From IMG/VR virus record IMGVR_UViG_3300027969_000230, positions 1 through 36,503 of that record: DNA of 36,503 nucleotides; one strand, 5' to 3'. Numbering within the stretch: position 1 is the stretch's first letter; the number at the start of each line of letters is the position of its first letter. Positions 1 to 6,963 of this stretch are shown one piece after another. The position numbers and the translations under genes were made by a program. Source of the DNA: a virus. Below the pieces are notes generated by a model, which made no database searches, had not been told where the DNA came from, and saw only the letters and a program-made list of their open reading frames with translations.

Positions 1-249
1 TCCCGCCGCCCGGCAGTAGACTACTACTTCCCTGGTCTGGGGTAGCCTACTCCCTAGTAGCTTCAAGAGCTCCTGCTTGTCGTAGTAGGTCCGGCCGTTA
101 ATCTCGTTCTTCCATTTGTTGACCGCGCCCCGGTTGACATAGCCTTCTAGGGTCTTTAACGATACCCCAAGAAACTGGGCGGCTTCCTTCTTGTACACGA
201 GCTCTCCGCTTGGAAAGGGTACTAGGGGTCTAGAGTCTGTCTGTTGCAT
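1..249 (-). CDS. IS607-like serine recombinase/transposase, N-terminal part (cut by window edge)
   Basis: Reading the minus strand from the ATG at 249 gives 83 uninterrupted codons that run off the window start. Residues about 20-65 look like a MerR/excisionase-type winged helix (KKEAAQFLGVSLKTLEGYV, then GRTYYDKQELLKLL). The visible part ends REVVVYCRAAG, which resembles the start of the serine-recombinase catalytic domain of IS607-family TnpA (VVIYCRVSS type). The catalytic Ser and the rest of the domain would lie outside the window. The gene is GC-rich and uses CTA-G codon pairs often, unlike the AT-rich phage genes to its right, which suggests recent acquisition. It could instead be a stand-alone excisionase-like regulator. 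The order HTH then YCR favours IS607. Confidence 0.45.
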   Translation of the reverse strand, partial: MQQTDSRPLVPFPSGELVYKKEAAQFLGVSLKTLEGYVNRGAVNKWKNEINGRTYYDKQELLKLLGSRLPQTREVVVYCRAAG

Positions 250-777
250 GAGGTTATTTATCCGGGCCCCGGCGGCCAGTCGGGAAGTCTCAGTAGCCAG
301 GGTCTCGCGGCTTCCTACTAGCGTCCAACGGCTCGGGCCCCTCTAGAGCCTGGGAGCCTGCTCGGGGCCGTGGAGTGGGCGGTCGCCGTACTCCCTAGTC
401 CCCATGAATGCACAGCTTGTACCCTTTGGGCGGTGGTCAGTCAGGGTACTCCCTAGTCCCACGGGGCCGGGGTCAGGGCTGGGTTAGGCTGGCCTGGCAG
501 GGGTACTCCCTAGTCCCGAGTGGTGCTAGCCTGGTCGGGTAGAGCCGGGCTGGCTGTGGGTACTCCCTAGTCCTAGCCTACCTGGCTCTGATAGAAATAG
601 GCTAGATTGGGCTAGCGTGCTGGCTAGCTCTGTACCGAGCATGGAGCTTGCTCCTAGTCTGGTTAGGCTAGTATCTGGTATTTTGTTTATTAATAATATA
701 GGTAGACTAGAGAGTATTTAAACTTTAGTGGGTAGGGGCGCACTCCAGTCTTTGTGACCCCAAATATCCACGGCTAG
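250..777. other. GC-rich, CTAG-rich noncoding stretch
   Basis: No convincing gene is seen on either strand. The DNA is much richer in G+C than the rest of the window, and CTAG occurs many times. The stretch holds a regularly spaced short repeat (388-573). Composition falls to phage-like AT-richness between about 670 and 800. It may be the left flank or end of the IS607-like element whose gene starts at 249. IS607 elements lack terminal inverted repeats, so no end can be defined by eye. Confidence 0.6.
388..573 (+). repeat. Four 14-15 bp direct repeats at 57-58 bp spacing
   Basis: The sequence GTACTCCCTAGTCC begins at 388, 446, 503 and 560, giving steps of 58, 57 and 57 bp. The first three copies carry an extra C. 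The DNA between copies is GC-rich and not conserved. The core ACTCCCTAGT also occurs inside the recombinase gene at about 49-58. The regular pitch suggests iteron-like protein-binding sites or a unit array whose spacers have diverged. Confidence 0.85.
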
Positions 778-831
778 ATGGGCCGGGCTCTGGGTATAAT
801 AATCAGGAGTAACAATTTAAAAAGAAATAAT

Positions 832-1011
832 ATGATAGAAATAATAGTAATAGCATCATTTTTTGCTATAATAGCAGCACTTTTATATCTAATTTATTTA
901 GGAAATAAAAACAATCCAATGTCAATATCAGCAACCGAAGATATTATGAAAATTACAGGTTCAAATCCTGTCCTGACTACCAAAAATAGAAATAATGAAA
1001 GCAATACTTGA
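832..1011 (+). CDS. Small single-pass membrane protein
   Basis: The 59-residue product begins MIEIIVIASFFAI and has one hydrophobic segment at about residues 2-22, followed by a polar Asn/Thr-rich tail. I chose the ATG at 832. An in-frame upstream ATG at 778 lies in the GC-rich flank and would add a basic leader with no family logic. A TATAAT-like box is at 795-800. The end overlaps the next gene by 17 bases. Function unknown; it may be an inner-membrane peptide. Confidence 0.55.
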   Translation: MIEIIVIASFFAIIAALLYLIYLGNKNNPMSISATEDIMKITGSNPVLTTKNRNNESNT

Positions 1012-1231
1012 ATTTGATTTAACTGAGCCGGCGGATGTTGAAGCCCACCTACGCTGTGTACAGTCCTTGGAGCTGGTACTTTTTGTACTCAAAATAGAAG
1101 CCGAACTCAGGGCTAAACTAAAATACGGCGAGCTGAGTGAATGCGAATGGAAAACCCTTGACCGCTTCAGGGAATTCTTTTACTCAGAGCTTAATGACCA
1201 TGGCCTTAACCTTGACAGCTTAGCCAGCTAA
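995..1231 (+). CDS. Conserved-looking small phage protein
   Basis: The 78-residue protein begins MKAILEFDLTEPADVEAHLRC and continues as amphipathic helices with many Leu and Glu residues. This start resembles a small hypothetical protein seen in many phages (MKAILEFDLTEPED type), recalled from memory and not searched. It overlaps the membrane peptide upstream, so the two are probably translated together. A T-run and an extended -10/late promoter pair follow it. No enzymatic motif is visible. Confidence 0.7.
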   Translation: MKAILEFDLTEPADVEAHLRCVQSLELVLFVLKIEAELRAKLKYGELSECEWKTLDRFREFFYSELNDHGLNLDSLAS

Positions 1232-1250
1232 AGACTGGTCCCTTTTTTTG

Positions 1251-1273
1251 GTATATTAGCCTAGATAAATAAC
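1251..1273 (+). promoter_or_regulatory. Paired extended -10 and T4-type late promoter
   Basis: TTGGTATATTA (TGnTATATT, extended -10 form) is followed 12-13 bp later by GATAAATAAC at 1264-1273, which matches the T4 late box TATAAATA. The capsid-targeted protein gene starts 25 bp downstream. Confidence 0.65.
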
Positions 1274-1297
1274 TTTACAAAAAAAAAGAATTAGAAA

Positions 1298-1879
1298 ATG
1301 AAAAACGTAATTAAAAGATTTACACAATTTGTAAACGAGTCAATGGGTTCTAACCTTAAAGGAATTCAACCAATCCGAAATTTTGGATATTTATCTGATG
1401 CTCAACGTGATGAGCTTGCTGCGGATGCAGATACTGAAGCTAGAATGGAAGACTTTGACGGAGAAGTAGACAATGCAATGATTGATCCTGTACTTAGTCA
1501 AATTCAAACTGACTTAACTAGGGATGATGAATTATATTTTGATATCAGCGTTGATTTAGAAGCTGGAGAATATACAGTTCATGGAATATACGATTCAACT
1601 TATGGAACTTATGGAGTTCGTATCCATGATAAATTTGATATTCCTGAATTACCTATCACTTTACCTCTACCTGACCTGTTTAATCAAGTAGTAGACGGTA
1701 CGGTTGAATATGGCGAAGCTCCTTCAGATACTGAAATGGAAGACTATCGTGGATTATCAAAAAAATACAGTTCACGTCCAACCGACGGACTAGAGCCAGA
1801 AGAAATGTCAAGATTTAATCAGTTAGGCAAAAAGGTTTCAGACTCTCGACCAAATTCAAGAGTTGACAGAAAGATGTAA
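1298..1879 (+). CDS. Putative capsid-targeted internal protein
   Basis: The 193-residue, acidic protein begins MKNVIKRFTQFVNE followed by S. This is the F-[IV]-x-E module shared by many proteins in this window and resembling the T4 capsid-targeting sequence MKTYQEFIAE. Predicted cleavage after E14 would leave a soluble protein. Residues about 60-130 are rich in Asp, Tyr and Gly and look like a compact beta/alpha domain (YFDISVDLEAGEYTVHG). The C-terminus is polar and probably disordered. It stands alone between a late promoter and a terminator, as expected for a late virion component. No known domain is recognised. The targeting role is inferred from the N-terminal pattern. Confidence 0.65.
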   Translation: MKNVIKRFTQFVNESMGSNLKGIQPIRNFGYLSDAQRDELAADADTEARMEDFDGEVDNAMIDPVLSQIQTDLTRDDELYFDISVDLEAGEYTVHGIYDSTYGTYGVRIHDKFDIPELPITLPLPDLFNQVVDGTVEYGEAPSDTEMEDYRGLSKKYSSRPTDGLEPEEMSRFNQLGKKVSDSRPNSRVDRKM

Positions 1880-1901
1880 GTTAATTACCAACCTATAATC
1901 T

Positions 1902-1930
1902 AAAGGACCCTTAGCAATATCGGTCCTTTT
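1902..1930 (+). terminator. Rho-independent terminator
   Basis: An 8-bp stem, AAAGGACC (1902-1909) with GGTCCTTT (1922-1929), is followed by further T residues, just after the targeted-protein gene. Confidence 0.8.
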
Positions 1931-1947
1931 TAGGGTATGCTGACTCA

Positions 1948-1957
1948 GATAAATAAA
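1948..1957 (+). promoter_or_regulatory. T4-type late promoter
   Basis: GATAAATAAA lies 18 bp upstream of the holin-like gene and matches the late box seen throughout the window. Confidence 0.55.
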
Positions 1958-1974
1958 AAAAACAGACAGACATT

Positions 1975-2139
1975 ATGCAAAAAGAACAAATACTAGGACT
2001 AGTAAGACACACATTAACCTTTATTGGTGGAGCCCTAGTGGCAAAAGGTTTAGCAACCGAGACTATCTCTAATGAATTGATTGGTGCAATCATGACCCTA
2101 ATCGGTGGTGTATGGTCAATCATAGCAAAGACCAAATAG
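1975..2139 (+). CDS. Holin-like small hydrophobic protein
   Basis: A 54-residue frame starts at the ATG at 1975 (MQKEQILGLVRHTLTFIGG) and ends at TAG 2139. It has two hydrophobic segments, about residues 13-27 and 36-50, split by a short polar turn (ETISNE). This matches small two-helix proteins often annotated as phage holins or putative holins in Bacteroidota phages (LGLxRHxLTFxGGxLVAKG type). It is a single-gene unit with its own late-type promoter and terminator. The lytic enzymes lie elsewhere (19568-20386 minus, 35953-36468). A holin role is inferred from size and topology only. Confidence 0.65.
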   Translation: MQKEQILGLVRHTLTFIGGALVAKGLATETISNELIGAIMTLIGGVWSIIAKTK

Positions 2140-2158
2140 AATTCTATAACCAGCAATG

Positions 2159-2184
2159 AAAGCTCCATATTTGGGGCTTTTTTT
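2159..2184 (+). terminator. Rho-independent terminator
   Basis: AAAGCTCC (2159-2166) pairs with GGGGCTTT (2173-2180), one G-T pair included, followed by TTTT. Confidence 0.8.
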
Positions 2185-2201
2185 GTGTCAGTAAATCGGG
2201 C

Positions 2202-2211
2202 GATAAATAAT
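2202..2211 (+). promoter_or_regulatory. T4-type late promoter
   Basis: GATAAATAAT lies 21 bp upstream of the adhesin gene at 2232. Confidence 0.6.
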
Positions 2212-2231
2212 AAAAACACTGAACTTGAATA

Positions 2232-3275
2232 ATGCCAAACGTAGTAAAATACAACGCGACCGCTCAAACCTCAGCTCTTAAAAAGTCAAATTACTGGATA
2301 GGGGTTGGTGACGTTGACAAAGGACCGACTGGGTCAACTGATTACTGGAACGGAATCACTCCACCGTCTGGCGGTTACACAATATATCAAAATAAGGCAT
2401 CAGGCGGTCCGTCAATTTTGGTTGCTGCAAACGATGCAGAGCTAATAACCTATACTAGAATGATTTCAGGCGTAACCTATGGCAGTGCCGCAGCTGCGTT
2501 ACAGTACTATTACGGCCAAACCGATAAGATGGTAATTGATCGAGATTATGAAGCAGTGAATACAACTAATTTAGTATGGTCGGTTGATGCTGCTTTTGCA
2601 CCTTCGTATCCACGCACCGGCACGGTGGTGAATGATATGGGCAGTTCAGTAGTTACCCAAAACCTGACAAACGGGCCAGCCTTTGTTTCAGCTGGGGCAG
2701 CCTCGTATTTTTCATTTGATGGCACCAATGATTTTCTAACCACTAGCGCTTACAATGCAGCATTCAATACCAACGGTAATCAAGCCTATACCGCTGAAGT
2801 CTGGTTCTATACTGGTGCAGCCAGTACAACAGCATATTACCCAATTTTTTCGAATTACACGGTTGTTGGTGGCTTTAACGCAGGTTGGGGCTTGTGGTAC
2901 TCTCAGAACTCAGCGAGCGTAAGTGCAGGTAATGTTATTGTATATGGTGAAAGATTTGGCGGTGCAGTTACCGGGTATGCCGGTGAAATAATTGCAACCG
3001 GCAGTTTCTATAATACTTGGCATCAAATCGTTTCAGTATATGACGGCACTAATCTAATGTTTTATCGTAATGGTGTTCTAAAGCAGACGACCTCTTCAAC
3101 GTACACAATATCAAATACCGTCGCTCTAGTGCAGCTTGCAGCTAGACCAAATACAAGTTCGCCGGTTGGATTCTCGCCAATCAGGGTTAACGTAGCTCGG
3201 CTCTATACAAGAGCCTTAACTTCAGCTCAAGTACTTCAAAATTTCAATGCACAAAAAGGCAGACTAGGCCTCTAA
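2232..3275 (+). CDS. LamG/concanavalin-A-like virion adhesin
   Basis: The 347-residue protein has two parts. Residues about 1-105 form a Gly/Tyr-rich N-terminal domain (TPPSGGYTIYQNKASGGPSI), a type I recall from Bacteroidota phage structural proteins. Residues about 110-347 look like a LamG/laminin-G_3 jelly roll: YFSFDGTNDFLTTS, AEVWFY, WHQIVSVYDGTNLMFYRNG, and the closing helix LYTRALTSAQVLQNFNAQKGR. This domain binds glycans or decorates virions. The gene follows a late promoter, which suits a tail-fibre or capsid-surface protein. The same LamG ending occurs in the protein at 33296-34459, where the N-domain is different. Confidence 0.75.
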   Translation: MPNVVKYNATAQTSALKKSNYWIGVGDVDKGPTGSTDYWNGITPPSGGYTIYQNKASGGPSILVAANDAELITYTRMISGVTYGSAAAALQYYYGQTDKMVIDRDYEAVNTTNLVWSVDAAFAPSYPRTGTVVNDMGSSVVTQNLTNGPAFVSAGAASYFSFDGTNDFLTTSAYNAAFNTNGNQAYTAEVWFYTGAASTTAYYPIFSNYTVVGGFNAGWGLWYSQNSASVSAGNVIVYGERFGGAVTGYAGEIIATGSFYNTWHQIVSVYDGTNLMFYRNGVLKQTTSSTYTISNTVALVQLAARPNTSSPVGFSPIRVNVARLYTRALTSAQVLQNFNAQKGRLGL

Positions 3276-3291
3276 AATAATACAACTTTTA

Positions 3292-3528
3292 ATGGAAAGG
3301 CAATTCATAATATTTAACGTTTCAGAATTATCAAAGATTAATTTCGAAGAGGTCCTAGAGACCAGTGCCGATACTGTTAGAAGATCACTAGACGGTACCA
3401 AAACCTTTGTTAAGTGGGAAGATCCAGTGCCTCAGTGCATTCAACTTTTGACCACAGCAGATGGGCCCTACTTGTATCAGGAAATGCTAGAGATTCTGGA
3501 CGGGCCGGACTGGCTGGATGAGGTCTAG
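3292..3528 (+). CDS. Small hypothetical protein
   Basis: The 78-residue acidic protein begins MERQFIIFNVSELSKINFEEV. It has alternating hydrophobic residues and ends GPDWLDEV. It starts 17 bases after the adhesin with no terminator between, so the two are probably co-transcribed. No motif is recognised. It looks like one of the many small phage proteins of unknown role. Confidence 0.65.
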   Translation: MERQFIIFNVSELSKINFEEVLETSADTVRRSLDGTKTFVKWEDPVPQCIQLLTTADGPYLYQEMLEILDGPDWLDEV

Positions 3529-3553
3529 CTTTAAGAGTGCTAATTTTTTGGGG

Positions 3554-3575
3554 TATATTAACCTGAATAAATAAC
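3554..3575 (+). promoter_or_regulatory. Paired extended -10 and late promoter
   Basis: TATATTA at 3554-3560 is followed by AATAAATAAC at 3566-3575, the same two-box layout as at 1251. The start codon of the next gene is 4 bp downstream, so the second box would leave almost no leader for translation. Confidence 0.55.
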
Positions 3576-3578
3576 CGT

Positions 3579-4088
3579 ATGAAATCACTAGTTAAAGGGT
3601 TTAGTCAGTTTATAAACGAGGACCTTGATTCGTCAGGTTCTAATCGTATTGAATTAGACTTGGTAAAAGAACTGCCTGACTTATACAGTCGAGCTGCACG
3701 AATTGGCGACGATGAAGATGACGATACTGATTATACCCATGATATTACGACTACTCTAACCGCAATCAAATACGATACACCGGCTGATATTGACCAGCTC
3801 AGAGAGTTGGGTCTAGCTCAAGGTGCTTGGGAAACTGATCCAGACTGGATAGAGGCACTGGATGAAATAAGTTACATAACTGATAAATTCATAGACGATT
3901 CATTCCATACTGAACCGGTTAAACTAAAATTAATATTTGACGATGAAGAAGGCGGGTACGGCGGATACGGTCCAGGCGGTGGAGGTATGGGCCGAACTAT
4001 CTTTTGTGGAGTTCAAGAATTTACTAAAGACGTGATCCTTGATAAGTTTACCTATTTATTACGATATACTGATATATTTGAATATTAA
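3579..4088 (+). CDS. Putative capsid-targeted acidic protein
   Basis: The 169-residue product begins MKSLVKGFSQFINE followed by D, the capsid-targeting-like module with predicted cleavage after E14. The rest is strongly acidic (GDDEDDDTDY) with a Gly/Tyr-rich loop near residues 125-136. At about residues 72-85 it carries LRELGLAQ, related to the xDLGLADPx motif of the next three genes. It is first in a run of four same-strand genes up to 6679. No known domain is recognised. Confidence 0.65.
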   Translation: MKSLVKGFSQFINEDLDSSGSNRIELDLVKELPDLYSRAARIGDDEDDDTDYTHDITTTLTAIKYDTPADIDQLRELGLAQGAWETDPDWIEALDEISYITDKFIDDSFHTEPVKLKLIFDDEEGGYGGYGPGGGGMGRTIFCGVQEFTKDVILDKFTYLLRYTDIFEY

Positions 4089-4110
4089 TACCTAAAATAA
4101 AAAACAGAGA

Positions 4111-4578
4111 ATGACAAAGTATATTAAACTATTTGAAGAGCATGAAGAGGACGAGGAAGACCTTAGGCAATTAAGAGATTTGGGTTTAGCCGATCCTGAA
4201 TTAACCTATGACTTGCAGTTTTCAATTGACCCGGATTGGGCAATGGGAAACGGGCCGGCCGAAACGGTTATTGAAATTACAAATTTAATTAATGGAATTG
4301 GGGATTGGAAAGGTGTTGGTAAAGTTTCAGTGATTGACGTATTTGGCAAGTTTGGAAGTAAGGGAATTGCTTGGGAAGGTCCGCTATCCGAAGTTGGACT
4401 TAACGATGAAGCTGACGACTACACTATGGATGAAATTGACATTGATGATTTTAATGCTGATGCATTTATTACCTTTACCAGTTTTTTAGGAGAAGATGAA
4501 ATTGAAGATTTTATTAATGATCAGTTGATTCACCTAACTGCTTATGGTAACTATGATCTTGAATTAATTGAAGATTAA
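4111..4578 (+). CDS. Acidic protein of the DLGLADP family, degenerate targeting N-terminus
   Basis: The 155-residue protein begins MTKYIKLFEEHEEDEEDL. It shares the KYIKLFE/KHLKLFE start of its neighbours but lacks the F-[IV]-x-E cleavage pattern, so it may not be processed. LRDLGLADPEL follows at about residues 22-32. The protein is very rich in Asp and Glu and ends in a predicted alpha/beta segment. It lies 22 bp after the previous gene and one base before the next. Probably a paralogue of 4580-5089. Role unknown. Confidence 0.6.
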   Translation: MTKYIKLFEEHEEDEEDLRQLRDLGLADPELTYDLQFSIDPDWAMGNGPAETVIEITNLINGIGDWKGVGKVSVIDVFGKFGSKGIAWEGPLSEVGLNDEADDYTMDEIDIDDFNADAFITFTSFLGEDEIEDFINDQLIHLTAYGNYDLELIED

Positions 4579-4579
4579 T

Positions 4580-5089
4580 ATGAAACACTTAAAACTATTT
4601 GAAGAACATATTAACCCTAGTCAAGCAGATGACGATGCTACTCGAGATGAATTAATAGATTTAGGTCTGGCTGATCCTGATCCTTATTATGAAAGGGTTG
4701 CTCGCCAATTAGCAGAGGCTGGTATTGAGATAATTGCAAGATTTAATTGGACTGACGAAGTTTATGAACCTCGACCAGATTTTTCAATAATGGTATTTGG
4801 AGTTACCATAGAATATAATGGTATGGAGTTTGATCTTGAATGGGATGAAAGCGATGCCTATTCAAATTGGGACGAATCACGTTGGAGACTTACATGGACT
4901 CAAGATTTTGAACCAATTAAGTGGAATCTAAGTTTAGATGAAGTAATTGAACTCGTTAAAACTTTAACCCCAAAACCAGAAGAAGATGATACTGACTTTG
5001 AAGTTGACGATGATTTATTGGGCTTACCAAAGGATGCACAAAAAACTCTAATGAAAGTCCGTAAAAAAATAAAAGACTTTAAGTCCTAG
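4580..5089 (+). CDS. Acidic protein of the DLGLADP family
   Basis: I place the start at the ATG at 4580, directly after the upstream stop. A TTG at 4568 in the same frame would be inside the previous gene. The 169-residue protein begins MKHLKLFEEHINPS, then LIDLGLADPDPYY, matching its neighbours in the first ~35 residues. The middle is rich in Trp, Asp and Glu (LEWDESDAYSNWDESRW) and the tail is basic (MKVRKKIKDFKS). The N-terminus resembles the targeting module without a clear cleavage site. Confidence 0.6.
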   Translation: MKHLKLFEEHINPSQADDDATRDELIDLGLADPDPYYERVARQLAEAGIEIIARFNWTDEVYEPRPDFSIMVFGVTIEYNGMEFDLEWDESDAYSNWDESRWRLTWTQDFEPIKWNLSLDEVIELVKTLTPKPEEDDTDFEVDDDLLGLPKDAQKTLMKVRKKIKDFKS

Positions 5090-5110
5090 TCAAAATGACA
5101 ATTTATAATT

Positions 5111-6679
5111 ATGAAACACTTGAAACTATTTGAAAATTTTATACCCGAAGCACGCGAATCTGATTTAGAAGGTTTGGCTGACTTGGGACTTGGTCCATCT
5201 CAACTTGAATGGGAGGTAGAATACGATGAGGATACTGAGAGCATGGAAAGATCCGATAAGCAAAAAATGTACGAGTATGAATCCCCAACTGGAGCTCACA
5301 TTACTAGGGTTGAAGGGGTAATCGAAGCATTTCAAACCAACTTAGACATTTACTTTAGCAATGAAGATAAAATTCAAATGCACATTAAATTCTCACAACA
5401 CCCTACATTTAAAGGCAGCTCCGCTTTTCAAGTTAGACATGGTGGTAAATGGCACTCATTGCTTAGTATTGACCAAGCTGAAGAATGGTTACAGAAAGTA
5501 GAAGACTCAGGCTCGGCCGTTCAGCCAATATTCTATTATTACGAAGAGTTTTTAAAAACTTTAAATGAAGGTTTAAATATTACAACTAATGAGATGATGA
5601 AGCCGGACTATACTCGACTACGCTTATTCATTAGAGCTTTACGTGATTTACCAATTGACTCAAATACCGTACTTAAAATACGTGGTTTAATTAATTCTCG
5701 AATGATTGATCCGTATCTTGATAGACTCACTATCTTAGCTGAAGTAGGCCGAACCTTTTCGGATATTCCAGGTATTAGTGAATTGGTTGCAAAGTTTAGC
5801 AGACCACTTACTGAAGCTCGTGAGATTGAGCCGCATGAAGAAGCTGAACTAGCTAATATGAAAGACACAGTTGATGACTTAAATGGCTTAATTGAATTAG
5901 GTTTAATCGATGATTCCGGATATCGGAAAGAGATGGTTGCTATTACTAAAGCTTTTAACAAATTTATTAAGGGTTTAAATTTAGATCGTAAAGATCAAGC
6001 GGATCTTGATCTGTTAAAATCTCTTGGCAAAAAAGCCGGCCAAGACTCATTAATTGGCTTAGATACAGCTGGTGCAAAAGCTCTCTTGGCAAAAGGTTTA
6101 CATCTGGTTTCCAGCCCAACCCAATTGGCAAACGGTTCATTAATATTTTCGGTTGACCCGAATTACAGACGTAGCGATGGATGGGGTATTGGATTTTTTC
6201 CTGGGCCAAAGGTTATCAGGCGTATGACCCCAAAACAAATTAATATTGGGGTTTGGTCAAGACGTGCTGGCTCAATGGATATTGCAATAAAACATTTTAG
6301 AGACACAACTAGTAATCTAGATTTCTATAATAAGGCAATGTTATGGGCGGCTGACAATATTGATTTTGAACATGCAGTAATGTATCCTGAAAAGAGCATA
6401 TGGAAATATTATAAAAAGAAAAAAAAGGCTATTACTAAAAGATCAGAATCAGACGAGCTACGTGTACAAGCTGATGAACTTGCATCAGAAACCAGAATCA
6501 TGCCGTATCAATCCCCGGCAGATCGAATTATTGCACTGACCAAGTACATTGAATCTTGGAAATTAAGACTTAAAGCTGCTCAGCTTGATAATAGCCAAAA
6601 AGACATATTTGATGCAGAGCAAAAGATTGCACATATGGAACTTGATATTGCTAACTTAAAGAAACACGGTTATAATTAA
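5111..6679 (+). CDS. Large putative capsid-targeted protein with a second internal cleavage-like site
   Basis: The 522-residue protein begins MKHLKLFENFIPE followed by A, a clear targeting-like module, then LADLGLGPS as in its neighbours. A second site of the same style, RPLTE followed by A, lies at E235/A236, and shortly after it comes LIELGLIDDS, a second copy of the DLGL motif. The protein thus looks like two family units joined head to tail. If a prohead protease cuts both sites, two polypeptides of about 220 and 290 residues result. The second half has a Trp-rich segment (GWGIGFFPGPK) and a helical, Lys-rich C-terminus likely to form coiled coils. No enzymatic family is recognised. A terminator follows. 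Confidence 0.65.
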   Translation: MKHLKLFENFIPEARESDLEGLADLGLGPSQLEWEVEYDEDTESMERSDKQKMYEYESPTGAHITRVEGVIEAFQTNLDIYFSNEDKIQMHIKFSQHPTFKGSSAFQVRHGGKWHSLLSIDQAEEWLQKVEDSGSAVQPIFYYYEEFLKTLNEGLNITTNEMMKPDYTRLRLFIRALRDLPIDSNTVLKIRGLINSRMIDPYLDRLTILAEVGRTFSDIPGISELVAKFSRPLTEAREIEPHEEAELANMKDTVDDLNGLIELGLIDDSGYRKEMVAITKAFNKFIKGLNLDRKDQADLDLLKSLGKKAGQDSLIGLDTAGAKALLAKGLHLVSSPTQLANGSLIFSVDPNYRRSDGWGIGFFPGPKVIRRMTPKQINIGVWSRRAGSMDIAIKHFRDTTSNLDFYNKAMLWAADNIDFEHAVMYPEKSIWKYYKKKKKAITKRSESDELRVQADELASETRIMPYQSPADRIIALTKYIESWKLRLKAAQLDNSQKDIFDAEQKIAHMELDIANLKKHGYN

Positions 6680-6705
6680 AGCAACCTCTATTCAATTTTA
6701 TACTT

Positions 6706-6730
6706 AAGGCTGGAATTCCAGCCTTTTTTT
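6706..6730 (+). terminator. Rho-independent terminator
   Basis: AAGGCTGG-AATT-CCAGCCTT is a near-perfect palindromic stem followed by a T-run. Confidence 0.9.
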
Positions 6731-6742
6731 ATGTGATGATAG

Positions 6743-6750
6743 TATAATAA
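6743..6750 (+). promoter_or_regulatory. Sigma-70-like -10 box
   Basis: AGTATAATAA directly follows the terminator and precedes the gene at 6760. No late box is adjacent, so this unit may be expressed early or in the middle period. Confidence 0.45.
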
Positions 6751-6759
6751 AACCATCTT

Positions 6760-6963
6760 ATGGAAAGTCAATTAACTGAAACTCAATCTGCAATTAACCA
6801 AGCCAGATTAATAATGGAAAGCTTTGATCCAACTGGCGCAATGACAATTGGATTTGATAAGCCAACGTATATCCTAACCTCTGAACAAATGGGAATTATT
6901 GCAGGAGCCCTCTATTTGGCAGACTGCGATTTAGACTACTTAATCAGTAACCATGTTATCTGA
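6760..6963 (+). CDS. Small hypothetical protein upstream of smpB
   Basis: The 67-residue protein begins MESQLTETQSAINQARLIMES and is mostly helical, with a Gly/Ala patch (MGIIAGALYLADCDLDYL) near the C-terminus. It overlaps the smpB start by 11 bases, so the two are likely translationally coupled. No family is recognised. Confidence 0.65.
   Translation: MESQLTETQSAINQARLIMESFDPTGAMTIGFDKPTYILTSEQMGIIAGALYLADCDLDYLISNHVI

Noticed and set aside
388-573. CRISPR array
   Set aside because: Repeats are only 14-15 bp, spacers 42-44 bp, there are four copies and no cas gene. The proportions do not fit any known CRISPR type.
778-831. Longer start of the first membrane peptide
   Set aside because: The extra 18 residues fall in the GC-rich flank, before and over the promoter-like box; the start at 832 is better placed.
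1911-2267. 118-codon minus-strand frame
   Set aside because: It is a shadow of the holin-like gene and crosses a terminator and promoter; the plus strand explains the region.
5608-6209. Two minus-strand frames inside the 522-residue gene
   Set aside because: Both lie opposite a well-supported long gene and have the composition of antisense reading.
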